A DNA stretch of 50,553 nucleotides, from the NCBI GenBank assembly GCA_001767455.1, contig MELC01000060.1, positions 1 to 50,553 on the forward strand. The letters run 5' to 3'. The translations under genes were made by a program, and so were the position numbers. Below the pieces are notes generated by a model that did no database searches, had not been told where the DNA came from, and worked only from the letters and a program-made list of their open reading frames with translations. This DNA comes from Acidobacteria bacterium RIFCSPLOWO2_12_FULL_66_21. GTDB lineage: Bacteria; Acidobacteriota; Vicinamibacteria; Vicinamibacterales; 2-12-FULL-66-21. Positions 40,846-50,553 of the stretch are shown one piece after another (the first letter of the stretch is position 1; each line of letters opens with the position of its first letter).

Positions 40846-40957
40846 CCGCCGTAGCGCAGAGCGCGAAGGCGGCGGGCTCGGGGCTCGCTGTAAACTCCCA
40901 ATTCCCAATTCCCAAGTTCCTCTTCTTGGGAGTTGGGCGTTGGGAGTTGGGAGTTGA
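40846..40957. repeat. Palindromic and Pu/Py tandem repeats downstream of the tricorn-like gene
   Basis: A copy of the CCGCCGTAGCGCA palindrome lies at 40846-40872. It is followed by CCCAATTCCCAATTCCCAAG and, downstream, GGGAGTTGGGCGTTGGGAGT repeats that are mutually inverted and could form a large hairpin. It fills the gap before the cupredoxin gene and may serve as terminator for both converging genes. Confidence 0.7.
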
Positions 40958-40961
40958 TGGT

Positions 40962-41381
40962 CTAGCAGCCGTAGCCGTCACAGCCGCCCGGGTCCGGAGT
41001 CGCGGCGCCGTTCAAGCTGCCGACCATCCCGGGATGGATCGAGCAGTGATAGCTCTTGGACACGTCTCCGAGCGGCTTGGGCGCTGACGAGGCGCCGGGC
41101 GCGATGTCGCCGGTATCGACCACGCCCTCGATGACGACCCGGTGGACGATCTTGTCCGCGTTCTTCCAGATCACCATCTGACCCGCCGGCACCGAGGCCG
41201 GATTGGGGTTGAACGAGAGCGCCCCCTTCTCCCCGACGATGGTGATGGTCACGGTCGTCGCGGTCGTCCCTCCGCCGCCGGTCGAGGTTGGCGTCGTGGG
41301 CGTCGGGGCCGCACCGCCACCACCGCAACTCACCATGACAAGCGCGGCTGCGAATACCATCAGCGAAGTTCTGGCGTGCAT
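40962..41381 (-). CDS. Cupredoxin-domain lipoprotein
   Basis: Encodes 139 residues. The N-terminus has a lipobox (VMVSCGGGG), so it should be lipid-anchored, followed by a Thr/Gly/Pro linker. The fold is a plastocyanin/azurin-like cupredoxin: VTITIVGEKGALSFNPNPAS, VPAGQMVIWKNADKIVHRVV, with SYHCSIHPGM near the end. His in VHRVV, Cys and His in YHCSIH, and Met in PGM give a complete type-1 copper site. A role in periplasmic electron transfer is inferred. The C-terminus is extra Gly/Cys-rich (GGCDGYGC). Confidence 0.88.
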   Translation of the reverse strand: MHARTSLMVFAAALVMVSCGGGGAAPTPTTPTSTGGGGTTATTVTITIVGEKGALSFNPNPASVPAGQMVIWKNADKIVHRVVIEGVVDTGDIAPGASSAPKPLGDVSKSYHCSIHPGMVGSLNGAATPDPGGCDGYGC

Positions 41382-41480
41382 GAATCCTCCTCGCTGCGGT
41401 TACCGCAACCGCCGTACCGCGGCAGGGCCGCGGAAAGGCCTGCAATTCGAGGATTTCAGCCCCCACGGGCTTACCACCGT

Positions 41481-41494
41481 CGTAAGCGCTTACG
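41481..41494. promoter_or_regulatory. LacI-type operator palindrome
   Basis: CGTAAGCGCTTACG is a perfect 14-bp palindrome with the AAGCGCTT core typical of LacI/GalR-family operators. It lies 131 bp before the Gfo/Idh/MocA oxidoreductase start. No LacI-family gene is in the window. The TTCCGTG repeats begin just after it. Confidence 0.45.
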
Positions 41495-41502
41495 GCCGCA
41501 GA

Positions 41503-41613
41503 CGAAGAACCACGGAAGGCACGGAAGATCACAACCACGGAAGGACACGGAAGATAAGTTGTTTCTGTGTTTTTCCGTGTCTTTCCGTGGATGATCCGCC
41601 GTGAATTCCGTGG
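41503..41613. repeat. TTCCGTG-type repeat cluster (second locus)
   Basis: GGAAGGCACGGAAGAT and related CACGGAA units (minus sense) are followed by TTTTTCCGTGTCTTTCCGTG (plus sense), so the two halves are inverted and could form a hairpin. It is the same family as 535-703 and 48635-48724. Confidence 0.85.
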
Positions 41614-41625
41614 ATGATCAAGAGC

Positions 41626-42633
41626 ATGGCTGAGAGGGTTCGGTGGGGCGTGCTCGGCGTTGCAAGGATCGCCACCCTCAAGGTGATCCCTGCCATGCAG
41701 GCCGGCCAGTGGACCGAGGTGGCGGCCATCGCGTCGCGCGACATCATGAAGGCGCGCGCGGCGGCGGGCGCGCTTCACATCCCGAAGGCATACGGCTCGT
41801 ACGAGGAGCTGCTGGCCGATCCGGACATCGACGCCATCTACAACCCGCTGCCGAACCACCTGCACGTGCCGTGGACGATCCGCGCCGCCCAGGCGCGGAA
41901 GCACGTGCTCTGCGAGAAGCCGATTGCGCTCAATGCCGATGAAGCGGCCGGGCTCATCGCCGTGCGCGACGCGGCCGGCGTGCTGATCCAGGAAGCGTTC
42001 ATGGTGCGGACGCATCCGCAGTGGCAGCGCGCGAAAGAGCTGGTGCGCTCGGGACGCATCGGCCCCGTGCGGTCGATCGTCGGCGTCTTCAGCTACTTCA
42101 ACGACGACCCGACCAACATCCGCAATATCCCCGAGTGGGGCGGCGGCGGGATCATGGACATCGGCTGCTACCTGATTCACACCGCCCGGTTCATCCTGGA
42201 CCGCGAGCCGCTGCGCGTGGCCGCGGCCATCGAGCGCGATCCGTCGCTCCGAGTGGATCGCCTGGCGTCGATGGTGCTCGACTTCGGCGATGCACAGGTC
42301 ACCGGTACGTGCGCCACGCAGACAGTGCCGTGGCAGCGGGTCCAGATTCTGGGCACGCGTGGGCGGATCGAGATCGAGATTCCGTTCAATGCCCTGCCCG
42401 ACCGGCCGTCGCGGATCTTCGTGGACGACGGGTCCGACATCGCGGGGGCCGGGATCGAGACGATGGCGCTGCCGGCAGTGAACCAGTACACGATCCAGGC
42501 GGATCTGTTCTCGCGCGCGATCCTCGACGGCGCGCCCGCGCCGTATCCGCTGGAGGACTCGATACGCAACATGCGCGTCATCGACGCGGTGTTCCGGGCG
42601 GCGGAGTCCGGGCAATGGGAGATACCTGCCTGA
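41626..42633 (+). CDS. Gfo/Idh/MocA-family NAD(P)-dependent oxidoreductase
   Basis: Encodes 335 residues. The Rossmann motif RWGVLGVARIATLKVIPAMQ lacks one of the usual glycines in G-x-G-x-x-G but is otherwise typical. YNPLPNHLHVPWTIRAAQAR, then KHVLCEKPIALNADEAAGLI (the CEKP motif with catalytic Lys), and GGGGIMDIGCYLIHTARFIL are characteristic of the xylose-dehydrogenase-like branch. The ATG at 41626 is preferred over one at 41614, because the latter falls inside the TTCCGTGGATG repeat. It oxidises or reduces a sugar or polyol, not identifiable here. A LacI-like operator lies upstream. Confidence 0.9.
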   Translation: MAERVRWGVLGVARIATLKVIPAMQAGQWTEVAAIASRDIMKARAAAGALHIPKAYGSYEELLADPDIDAIYNPLPNHLHVPWTIRAAQARKHVLCEKPIALNADEAAGLIAVRDAAGVLIQEAFMVRTHPQWQRAKELVRSGRIGPVRSIVGVFSYFNDDPTNIRNIPEWGGGGIMDIGCYLIHTARFILDREPLRVAAAIERDPSLRVDRLASMVLDFGDAQVTGTCATQTVPWQRVQILGTRGRIEIEIPFNALPDRPSRIFVDDGSDIAGAGIETMALPAVNQYTIQADLFSRAILDGAPAPYPLEDSIRNMRVIDAVFRAAESGQWEIPA

Positions 42634-42666
42634 TTCCAGCTCCCGCGGAGAGCTATACTGCGCAGG

Positions 42667-42889
42667 AAACAGGAGAAGGGGAGGAACCGGGGCATTCCGG
42701 ACGACCGCGGGTCGCGCGCCGGCCGACGGCTATCGACGGCCGGCGGCACGGATCCGCAACGATCGGCGTCTGCAAGCCGCCGATGACTCAGAAGCGGTTT
42801 GCAGGCGCCGATCGCTGCGGATCCTGCCGCGCATGGCGCGGCGCGACCCGCTTGGGTTTGCGCCCTCCCCTTCTTCCTTTCTCCTGTTT
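42667..42889. mobile_element. 223-bp near-perfect nested palindrome
   Basis: Outer arms AAACAGGAGAAGGGGAGG (42667-42684) and CCTCCCC..CTCCTGTTT (42864-42889) are inverted. A middle arm CGGGTCGCGC (about 42708) faces GCGCGACCCG (42841-42850), and an inner arm from CGGATCCGCAACGATCGGCG to GCCGC (42744-42780) matches 42794-42829 with a 13-nt loop. The element fills most of the 318-bp gap before the beta-galactosidase gene. It has no ORF and could be a MITE or a very stable RNA hairpin. Confidence 0.7.
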
Positions 42890-42900
42890 GACCGTCGTGA

Positions 42901-46164
<3,264 letters not shown>

Positions 46165-46169
46165 CCAGC

Positions 46170-46217
46170 CTCCGCTAAAGCTACGGCGGTCCGCCGGAGC
46201 CTTGGCGAAGGCGGAAG
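46170..46217. repeat. Diverged palindrome of the CCGCCGTAGC family
   Basis: TCCGCTAAAGCTACGGCGGTCC is followed by CCGGAGCCTTGGCGAAGGCGG with a palindromic arrangement (CTACGGCGG against CCGCCGGAG, and CCTTGGCGAAGGCGG). It is a weaker member of the family seen at 7260 and 40846, downstream of the beta-galactosidase gene. Confidence 0.5.
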
Positions 46218-46330
46218 GGCTGCGCTACCGGTACATGATCCCCGTGGACGCCAGGCGGGCACGGAACTAGTTCGGGCGCTCGCCCGTCTACTCCTGCGCC
46301 AGCCAGTTGTCCTGCCCTTCGGAGGTCTCC

Positions 46331-48634
46331 GTGTCTTCAGTTCCGATGATTCGCCGCGCGGCTCTCGTGCTCGCGTGCCTGGCCGCCGTCCCCGCGCTGC
46401 CACGCGCCGCCGGTGGTCCCCAGGCACCCGCACAGGCAGCTCCCACCCAGCAGGCGCCGGCACGAGTGGCGAGCGATCTCGACGCCTTCATGGAAAAGGC
46501 CCTGGCCCGCCGCGAGGTCAACCGCCGGATGCTCAACGACTACATCCTCGACGAAGCGGAGACGTTCGAGATTCTCGGCCCCGGGCGGTTCCCGCTCCAT
46601 CGGAGCAAGCGCGACTTCACCTGGTACGTCCGCGACGGCATGCACGTGCGGAGCCCGGTCCGGTTCGGCGGCGTCGGCGTCAGCGTCGCGGAGCGCGACG
46701 AGTACGAGAAGAACTGGATCCGCCGCGAGAAGGCCCGCCTGGCACGGGTGGCGAAAAAGCAGAAGGAGGACAGGTCGGTCTCCATCGGCCCCGGCGGAAT
46801 AGCCGTCGAAACCGGGAGTGCGCTTTCGGCCGAGCCCCGGTTCGTCTCCGAGGCCTACTTCATGGATTTCAAGTTCGAGCCGGGCAACTACTATCTCGCG
46901 GGCCGTGAGCAGCTCGAGGGGAAGGACGTCCTGCGCATCGAGTACTACCCGACGCACCTGTTCGACGACGACGACAAGAAGACGCCGAAGGAAACACCGA
47001 AGCGCTCGAAGGAGCAGCGGGCGGAGGAGGACATCGACCGCAAGATGAACAAGACGGCGCTCGTCACGCTGTGGGTCGACCCGGCCGAGCATCAGATCGT
47101 CAAATACACGTTCGACAACGTGTGGCTCGACTTCCTCCCGGGCGCGTGGCTCGTGAAGATCGACGACCTGCGCGCCTCGATGAGCATGGGGCAGCCGTTC
47201 GCCGGCGTGTGGCTGCCGCGCGAGATCGACATCCACGCGGGGATCACGCTCGCGAACGGATCCTTCGAGGCCGGCTACGGCCGCAGGTTCAAGGAGTACC
47301 GCGAAGCGCAGATCAAGACGACGATCAAAGTACCCAAGATGCCCGAGTCGCCGAAACAGCCGGAGGCCCCGCGGGCGCCGGATCTGCAGCCGGCGCCGGA
47401 GGCCGAATCGGCGCATGGCCCCTTCGTGCCGGACGCGGCCGGACAGGAGATCGTGCGTGAGATTCGCGTGCACGGCAACGCGTCCCTCCTCGACGAGGAC
47501 GTGCTGAAACTCGCGGGGATCGCGGTCGGCGACACGGTCACCGAGGAAGGGCTGAAGACGATCGAGCGCCGCTTGAAGGTCAGCGGCGTGTTCGAGTCGG
47601 TGGACGTGCGCAAACGCTACCGCTCGCTCGACGACCCTTCAGACGTCGCCATTCTTCTCGTCGTCCACGAGCACCCCGGCGTGCGCTCTGCCGGGCCGGG
47701 GAAACCGCCAGTCAGGCGCCCGCTCTACCGGCTCACGCACCGGCTGATGTTCCTGCCGATCCTCGGGTACGACGATGGGTACGGGTTCACCTACGGCGCC
47801 CGCGTGAGCACGGTGGATCTGCTGGGCGCCGGTGAGCGGTTGTCCGTGCCCGGGACCTGGGGCGGCACGAAGCGCGTCGCGCTCGAGATGGAGCGGGTCT
47901 TCAAGAGCGGTCCGCTGACCCGCGTCACCTCCAGCGCGGCGATCTGGCAGCGCGAGAACCCGCGTTTCCTGACCAACGACACGCGCGTCGAGTTGAAGGC
48001 GGGCGTGGAGCGCCAATTCGCGCACATGGTGCGCGTCGGCGCGGATACGTCACGAAGCTCAGTCAGTTTTGCCGCGCTCGACGACCGCCTTTGGACCGTC
48101 GGCGCGCACGCCGCGCTCGACACGCGCGGCGACCCGTCGTTTCCCGGCAACGCCGTCTACATCGGCGGGGACTGGACCGCGCTCCACGTGAACCATCTGC
48201 CGCGGATCAACCGCTATACCGCCGACACGCGCGGCTACCTGCGCGTCTACAAGCAGGCGGTCCTCGCCGGCGCCGTGCAGTACTACAACACCGACGCGCC
48301 TCTCCCGCCGTACGAGCGGCTGCTCCTCGGCGGCGCCGGCACGCTGCGCGGGTTTCGCGCCGGGACGTTCGACGGCGATCGGATGCTTGTCACCGGCGCG
48401 GAGCTGCGCGTGCCGATCACGTCGGTCCTCAGCGGCGCGAAGCTCGGTGTCGTCGTGTTCGCCGACACCGGCAGGGTGGCGGACCACGGCGTCAGCCTGA
48501 GGGATCAGCCCTGGCACAAGGGCTTCGGCGGCGGCATCTTCATGATCGCGCCGCTCGTCCAGATCAACCTGGATGTCGCCCACGGCCGCGGCGGCGACAC
48601 AAGGCTGCACCTGTCAACGGGCTTTAGGTTCTGA
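46331..48634 (+). CDS. BamA/TamA-type outer-membrane protein with unusual N-terminal extension
   Basis: Encodes 767 residues from a GTG at 46331, which has GGAGG 5 nt upstream; an internal ATG at 46346 would shorten the leader. A signal peptide is followed by a 350-residue region I do not recognise, including FEPGNYYLAGREQLEGKDVL and ALVTLWVDPAEHQIVKYTFD, which looks like a LolA/LolB-type lipoprotein-binding fold. A Pro/Ala linker, one POTRA-like domain (REIRVHGNASLLDEDVLKLA, about 380-450), and the beta-barrel with the bacterial-surface-antigen motif LLLGGAGTLRGFRAGTF and C-terminal Phe (FRF) follow. The LolA-like plus POTRA plus barrel arrangement is unusual. Confidence 0.82.
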   Translation: MSSVPMIRRAALVLACLAAVPALPRAAGGPQAPAQAAPTQQAPARVASDLDAFMEKALARREVNRRMLNDYILDEAETFEILGPGRFPLHRSKRDFTWYVRDGMHVRSPVRFGGVGVSVAERDEYEKNWIRREKARLARVAKKQKEDRSVSIGPGGIAVETGSALSAEPRFVSEAYFMDFKFEPGNYYLAGREQLEGKDVLRIEYYPTHLFDDDDKKTPKETPKRSKEQRAEEDIDRKMNKTALVTLWVDPAEHQIVKYTFDNVWLDFLPGAWLVKIDDLRASMSMGQPFAGVWLPREIDIHAGITLANGSFEAGYGRRFKEYREAQIKTTIKVPKMPESPKQPEAPRAPDLQPAPEAESAHGPFVPDAAGQEIVREIRVHGNASLLDEDVLKLAGIAVGDTVTEEGLKTIERRLKVSGVFESVDVRKRYRSLDDPSDVAILLVVHEHPGVRSAGPGKPPVRRPLYRLTHRLMFLPILGYDDGYGFTYGARVSTVDLLGAGERLSVPGTWGGTKRVALEMERVFKSGPLTRVTSSAAIWQRENPRFLTNDTRVELKAGVERQFAHMVRVGADTSRSSVSFAALDDRLWTVGAHAALDTRGDPSFPGNAVYIGGDWTALHVNHLPRINRYTADTRGYLRVYKQAVLAGAVQYYNTDAPLPPYERLLLGGAGTLRGFRAGTFDGDRMLVTGAELRVPITSVLSGAKLGVVVFADTGRVADHGVSLRDQPWHKGFGGGIFMIAPLVQINLDVAHGRGGDTRLHLSTGFRF

Positions 48635-48724
48635 AACACGGCAACACGGAAGGCACGGAAGGACACGGAAACACACGGAAGCAAGCTCAGTGTTCTTCCG
48701 TGTTGTTCCGTGTTTTCCGTGTTA
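48635..48724. repeat. TTCCGTG-type repeat cluster (third locus)
   Basis: ACACGGAA and GGCACGGAAGGACACGGAAA units are followed by TTCTTCCGTGTTGTTCCGTG and TTTTCCGTGTT, an inverted arrangement with a GCAAGCTCAG loop. It separates the convergent ends of the BamA-like and lactate-permease genes (stop of the latter at 48722), a plausible bidirectional terminator. Confidence 0.85.
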
Positions 48725-50434
48725 CGGGACCATCCACGGGAATACGTACGCCTGCAGCATGACGATCGCGCCCATGAGGGCGGCGAGCGCGATGCTGTGC
48801 CAGAAGACGAACCGCAGGATCCGCCCTTCATGGCCCACCTGCCCGGTTGACGCCGTCGCGACGACGATGCTTTGAGCGTCGATCATCTTGCCCATGACGC
48901 CGCCGGTGCTGTTCGCGGTGACGATGAGGACCGGGTTCAGGCCGAGCTGCTGCGCGGTGATCTTCTGAAGGCTCCCGAACAACACGTTGGAGCTCGTGTC
49001 GGACCCCGTGAGCGCGACGCCCAGCCAGCCGAGTAGCGCCGCGAAGAACGGGTACAGCCACCCGGTTCGCGTGAAGGCCAGTCCAAGCGTCGCGTCGGTG
49101 CCGCCGTACCTCGTCACGAACCCGAGCGCCATCATCAGCATGATCGTGGCGAGCGGCGCCCGCATGCGGCGGAGCGTCGTGAGCGCAATCGCGAAGAACT
49201 GGCCGACCGGCACGCGCAGGAACAAGGCGGTGGCGAGCGCGGCGAGGAAGATCGCGGTCCCCGTCGCCGACGCCCAGTTCAAAGTGAACTGCGCTGCTTC
49301 CGCGTGGGCGTTGCCGTACGCGGGATCCGCGATCCGCGATCGATCGACCGCGGTCGTGACGACCGGATACTCGCGAAAGACCGCGCGGTGCAGGAGCGGC
49401 ACGTCCACGGCGGGCGCGAGCGCGTGCTTGGCCGTCGGCCGGCCGGCTCCGTTGAGGATGGTCTTCGTGGCGGGCAGGCCCCAGACAATCACCGCGACGC
49501 TCAGGAAGAGCCACGGCATCCACGCGCGCACGACGGCCGCCCGATGCGCCGCGCCGGCGAGGGCGGGCCGAGCGCGGGACGTCGGATCCGCGTCGGCAAA
49601 CTCCCACACGTCCCTCGGATGCCACACGGTCAGGAAGAGCCCCAGCGCCGCGATGGTGCCGAGCCCGCCGATGATGTCAACGAGCTCCGGGCCGACGAAG
49701 TTGCTCCACGCGAACTGGATCGCGGCAAACGTCCCGCCGCAGACAAGGACCGCCGGCCATACCCCTCGCAGTCCGCGCCACCCGCTCATGGTCACCACGA
49801 GCCACGCCGGGACGATGAGCGAGACGAACGGAAGCTGGCGTCCGGCCATGGCGCCGAGCGTGAACGCGGGAATGCCGGTGATCGCGGCGAGCGTGAGGAT
49901 CGGCGTGCCGATCGCGCCGAAGGCGACCGGCGCGGTGTTCGCGATGAGCGAGAGACCCGCGGCGTACAGCGGCGTGAAGCCGAGCCCGATGAGCAGCGCC
50001 GCGCAGATCGCGACCGGGGTCCCGAATCCGGAAGCGCCCTCGATGAACGCGCCGAACGCGAACGCGACGAGCAGCGCCTGGATTCGCCGGTCGCTGGACA
50101 ACCGGCTCACCGAGGCTTTCACGATCTCGAACTGGCCGGTCTCGACCGTGAGGTTGTACAGGAAGACCGCGTTCAGGATGATCCAGCCAATCGGCAGAAA
50201 GCCGTAGGCGGCGCCGTAGACGGCTGTCGCCCCGGCGGACCCGACCGGCATGCCGTAGACGAGCGTGGCCACCGCGAGCGCGGCGACGAGCCCGGCGGCG
50301 GCGGCGAAGTGCGCCCGCCACTCGAGCACGCCGAGCGTGAACAGCAGCAGGACGATCGGCAGCGCCGCGGCCGCGGTACTCAGCCACGGGCCGGCCAGCG
50401 GATCGTAGACCTGGATCCAGGGGACGGGGGTCAT
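48722..50434 (-). CDS. L-lactate permease (LctP/LldP family)
   Basis: Encodes 570 residues with 12-14 hydrophobic segments. The N-terminus MTPVPWIQVYDPLAGPWLST and LVYGMPVGSAGATAVYGAAY, then FLPIGWIILNAVFLYNL, are the family start. FAFGAFIEGASGFGTPVAIC and NTAPVAFGAIGTPILTLAAI are the LctP signature helices, and NPVLIVTANSTGGVMGKMID, then AQSIVVATAST, closes the protein. It imports lactate with protons. A -10-like TATGAT ends 9 nt before the ATG, with no Shine-Dalgarno, and the region upstream is a 10-bp minisatellite. The symbol lldP or lctP would fit, but E. coli-type naming is not certain. Confidence 0.93.
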   Translation of the reverse strand: MTPVPWIQVYDPLAGPWLSTAAAALPIVLLLFTLGVLEWRAHFAAAAGLVAALAVATLVYGMPVGSAGATAVYGAAYGFLPIGWIILNAVFLYNLTVETGQFEIVKASVSRLSSDRRIQALLVAFAFGAFIEGASGFGTPVAICAALLIGLGFTPLYAAGLSLIANTAPVAFGAIGTPILTLAAITGIPAFTLGAMAGRQLPFVSLIVPAWLVVTMSGWRGLRGVWPAVLVCGGTFAAIQFAWSNFVGPELVDIIGGLGTIAALGLFLTVWHPRDVWEFADADPTSRARPALAGAAHRAAVVRAWMPWLFLSVAVIVWGLPATKTILNGAGRPTAKHALAPAVDVPLLHRAVFREYPVVTTAVDRSRIADPAYGNAHAEAAQFTLNWASATGTAIFLAALATALFLRVPVGQFFAIALTTLRRMRAPLATIMLMMALGFVTRYGGTDATLGLAFTRTGWLYPFFAALLGWLGVALTGSDTSSNVLFGSLQKITAQQLGLNPVLIVTANSTGGVMGKMIDAQSIVVATASTGQVGHEGRILRFVFWHSIALAALMGAIVMLQAYVFPWMVP

Positions 50435-50452
50435 GAAGGCGACATCATACAG

Positions 50453-50552
50453 GAGGTGCTCAGGGGTGCTGAGGGGTGCTGAGAGGTGCTGAGGGGTGCT
50501 GAGAGGTGCTGAGGGGTGCTGAGGGGTGCTGAGGGGTGCTGAGAGGCGCTCT
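50453..50552. repeat. 10-bp minisatellite (GGTGCTGAGG)
   Basis: About nine consecutive 10-bp units, each AG(G/A)GGTGCTG with G/A variation, run to the right edge. They lie directly upstream of the lactate-permease -10-like box, so the -35 would be inside the array. Copy number could vary between strains; 10 bp is about one helical turn. Confidence 0.85.
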
Positions 50553-50553
50553 G

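Overview
The window is high-GC bacterial chromosomal DNA. It most likely comes from an Acidobacteriota genome, perhaps class Vicinamibacteria. The clues are two adjacent VWFA proteins of the kind common in Acidobacteria, a MoxR/DUF58/BatA/DUF4159/DUF4175 gene cluster, several PQQ sugar dehydrogenases, a tricorn-like S41 protease, and many short palindromic and TTCCGTG-type intergenic repeats. The taxonomy is an inference; there is no rRNA or tRNA gene here to confirm it.

Layout. 1-332: N-terminal fragment of an integron-type integrase, running off the left edge. 731-3624 (+): uxaC-gndA, hexuronate and pentose-phosphate metabolism. 3614-15694 (-): seven genes for a MoxR ATPase / DUF58 / von Willebrand factor A membrane system, including a caspase-fold-like protein that seems to lack catalytic residues. 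15717-21924 (-): a lysine/diaminopimelate operon asd-lysC-dapB-dapA-dapD plus a dapE-like M20 peptidase, using the succinylase route. It is preceded by a near-consensus promoter, a strongly structured leader RNA and an intrinsic terminator hairpin. 22365-24982 (-): a low-GC accessory island with a mazEF-type toxin-antitoxin pair lying between two attC-like sites (an integron cassette), a SEC-C protein, a membrane-anchored coiled-coil protein and a small ORF / nucleotidyltransferase pair.

25047-27455: two VWFA secreted proteins (-) and a TonB C-terminal-domain protein (+). 27485-31247 (-): a Tat-exported GH36-like alpha-galactosidase, a higBA toxin-antitoxin pair and a lipoprotein sugar dehydrogenase. 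31279-31444: a MITE-like nested inverted repeat. 31498-32760 (+): a PQQ-type sugar dehydrogenase. 32744-37359 (-): a VapC remnant, a PHB-depolymerase-like esterase, an ABC permease/ATPase pair and a divergent arginase-family protein. 37466-40804 (+): a tricorn-like protease. 40962-41381 (-): a cupredoxin lipoprotein. 41626-48634 (+): a Gfo/Idh/MocA oxidoreductase, a 223-bp near-perfect palindrome, a GH2 beta-galactosidase, and a BamA/TamA-type barrel protein with an unusual N-terminal extension. 48722-50434 (-): an L-lactate permease with a 10-bp minisatellite upstream.

Together the genes suggest a heterotroph specialised in plant or polymeric carbohydrates (uronates, alpha- and beta-galactosides, aldoses oxidised in the periplasm) with a complex envelope. 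The most notable items are the integron traces (integrase fragment plus attC-bounded mazEF cassette), the structured leader RNA before the lysine operon, and the variety of intergenic palindromes.
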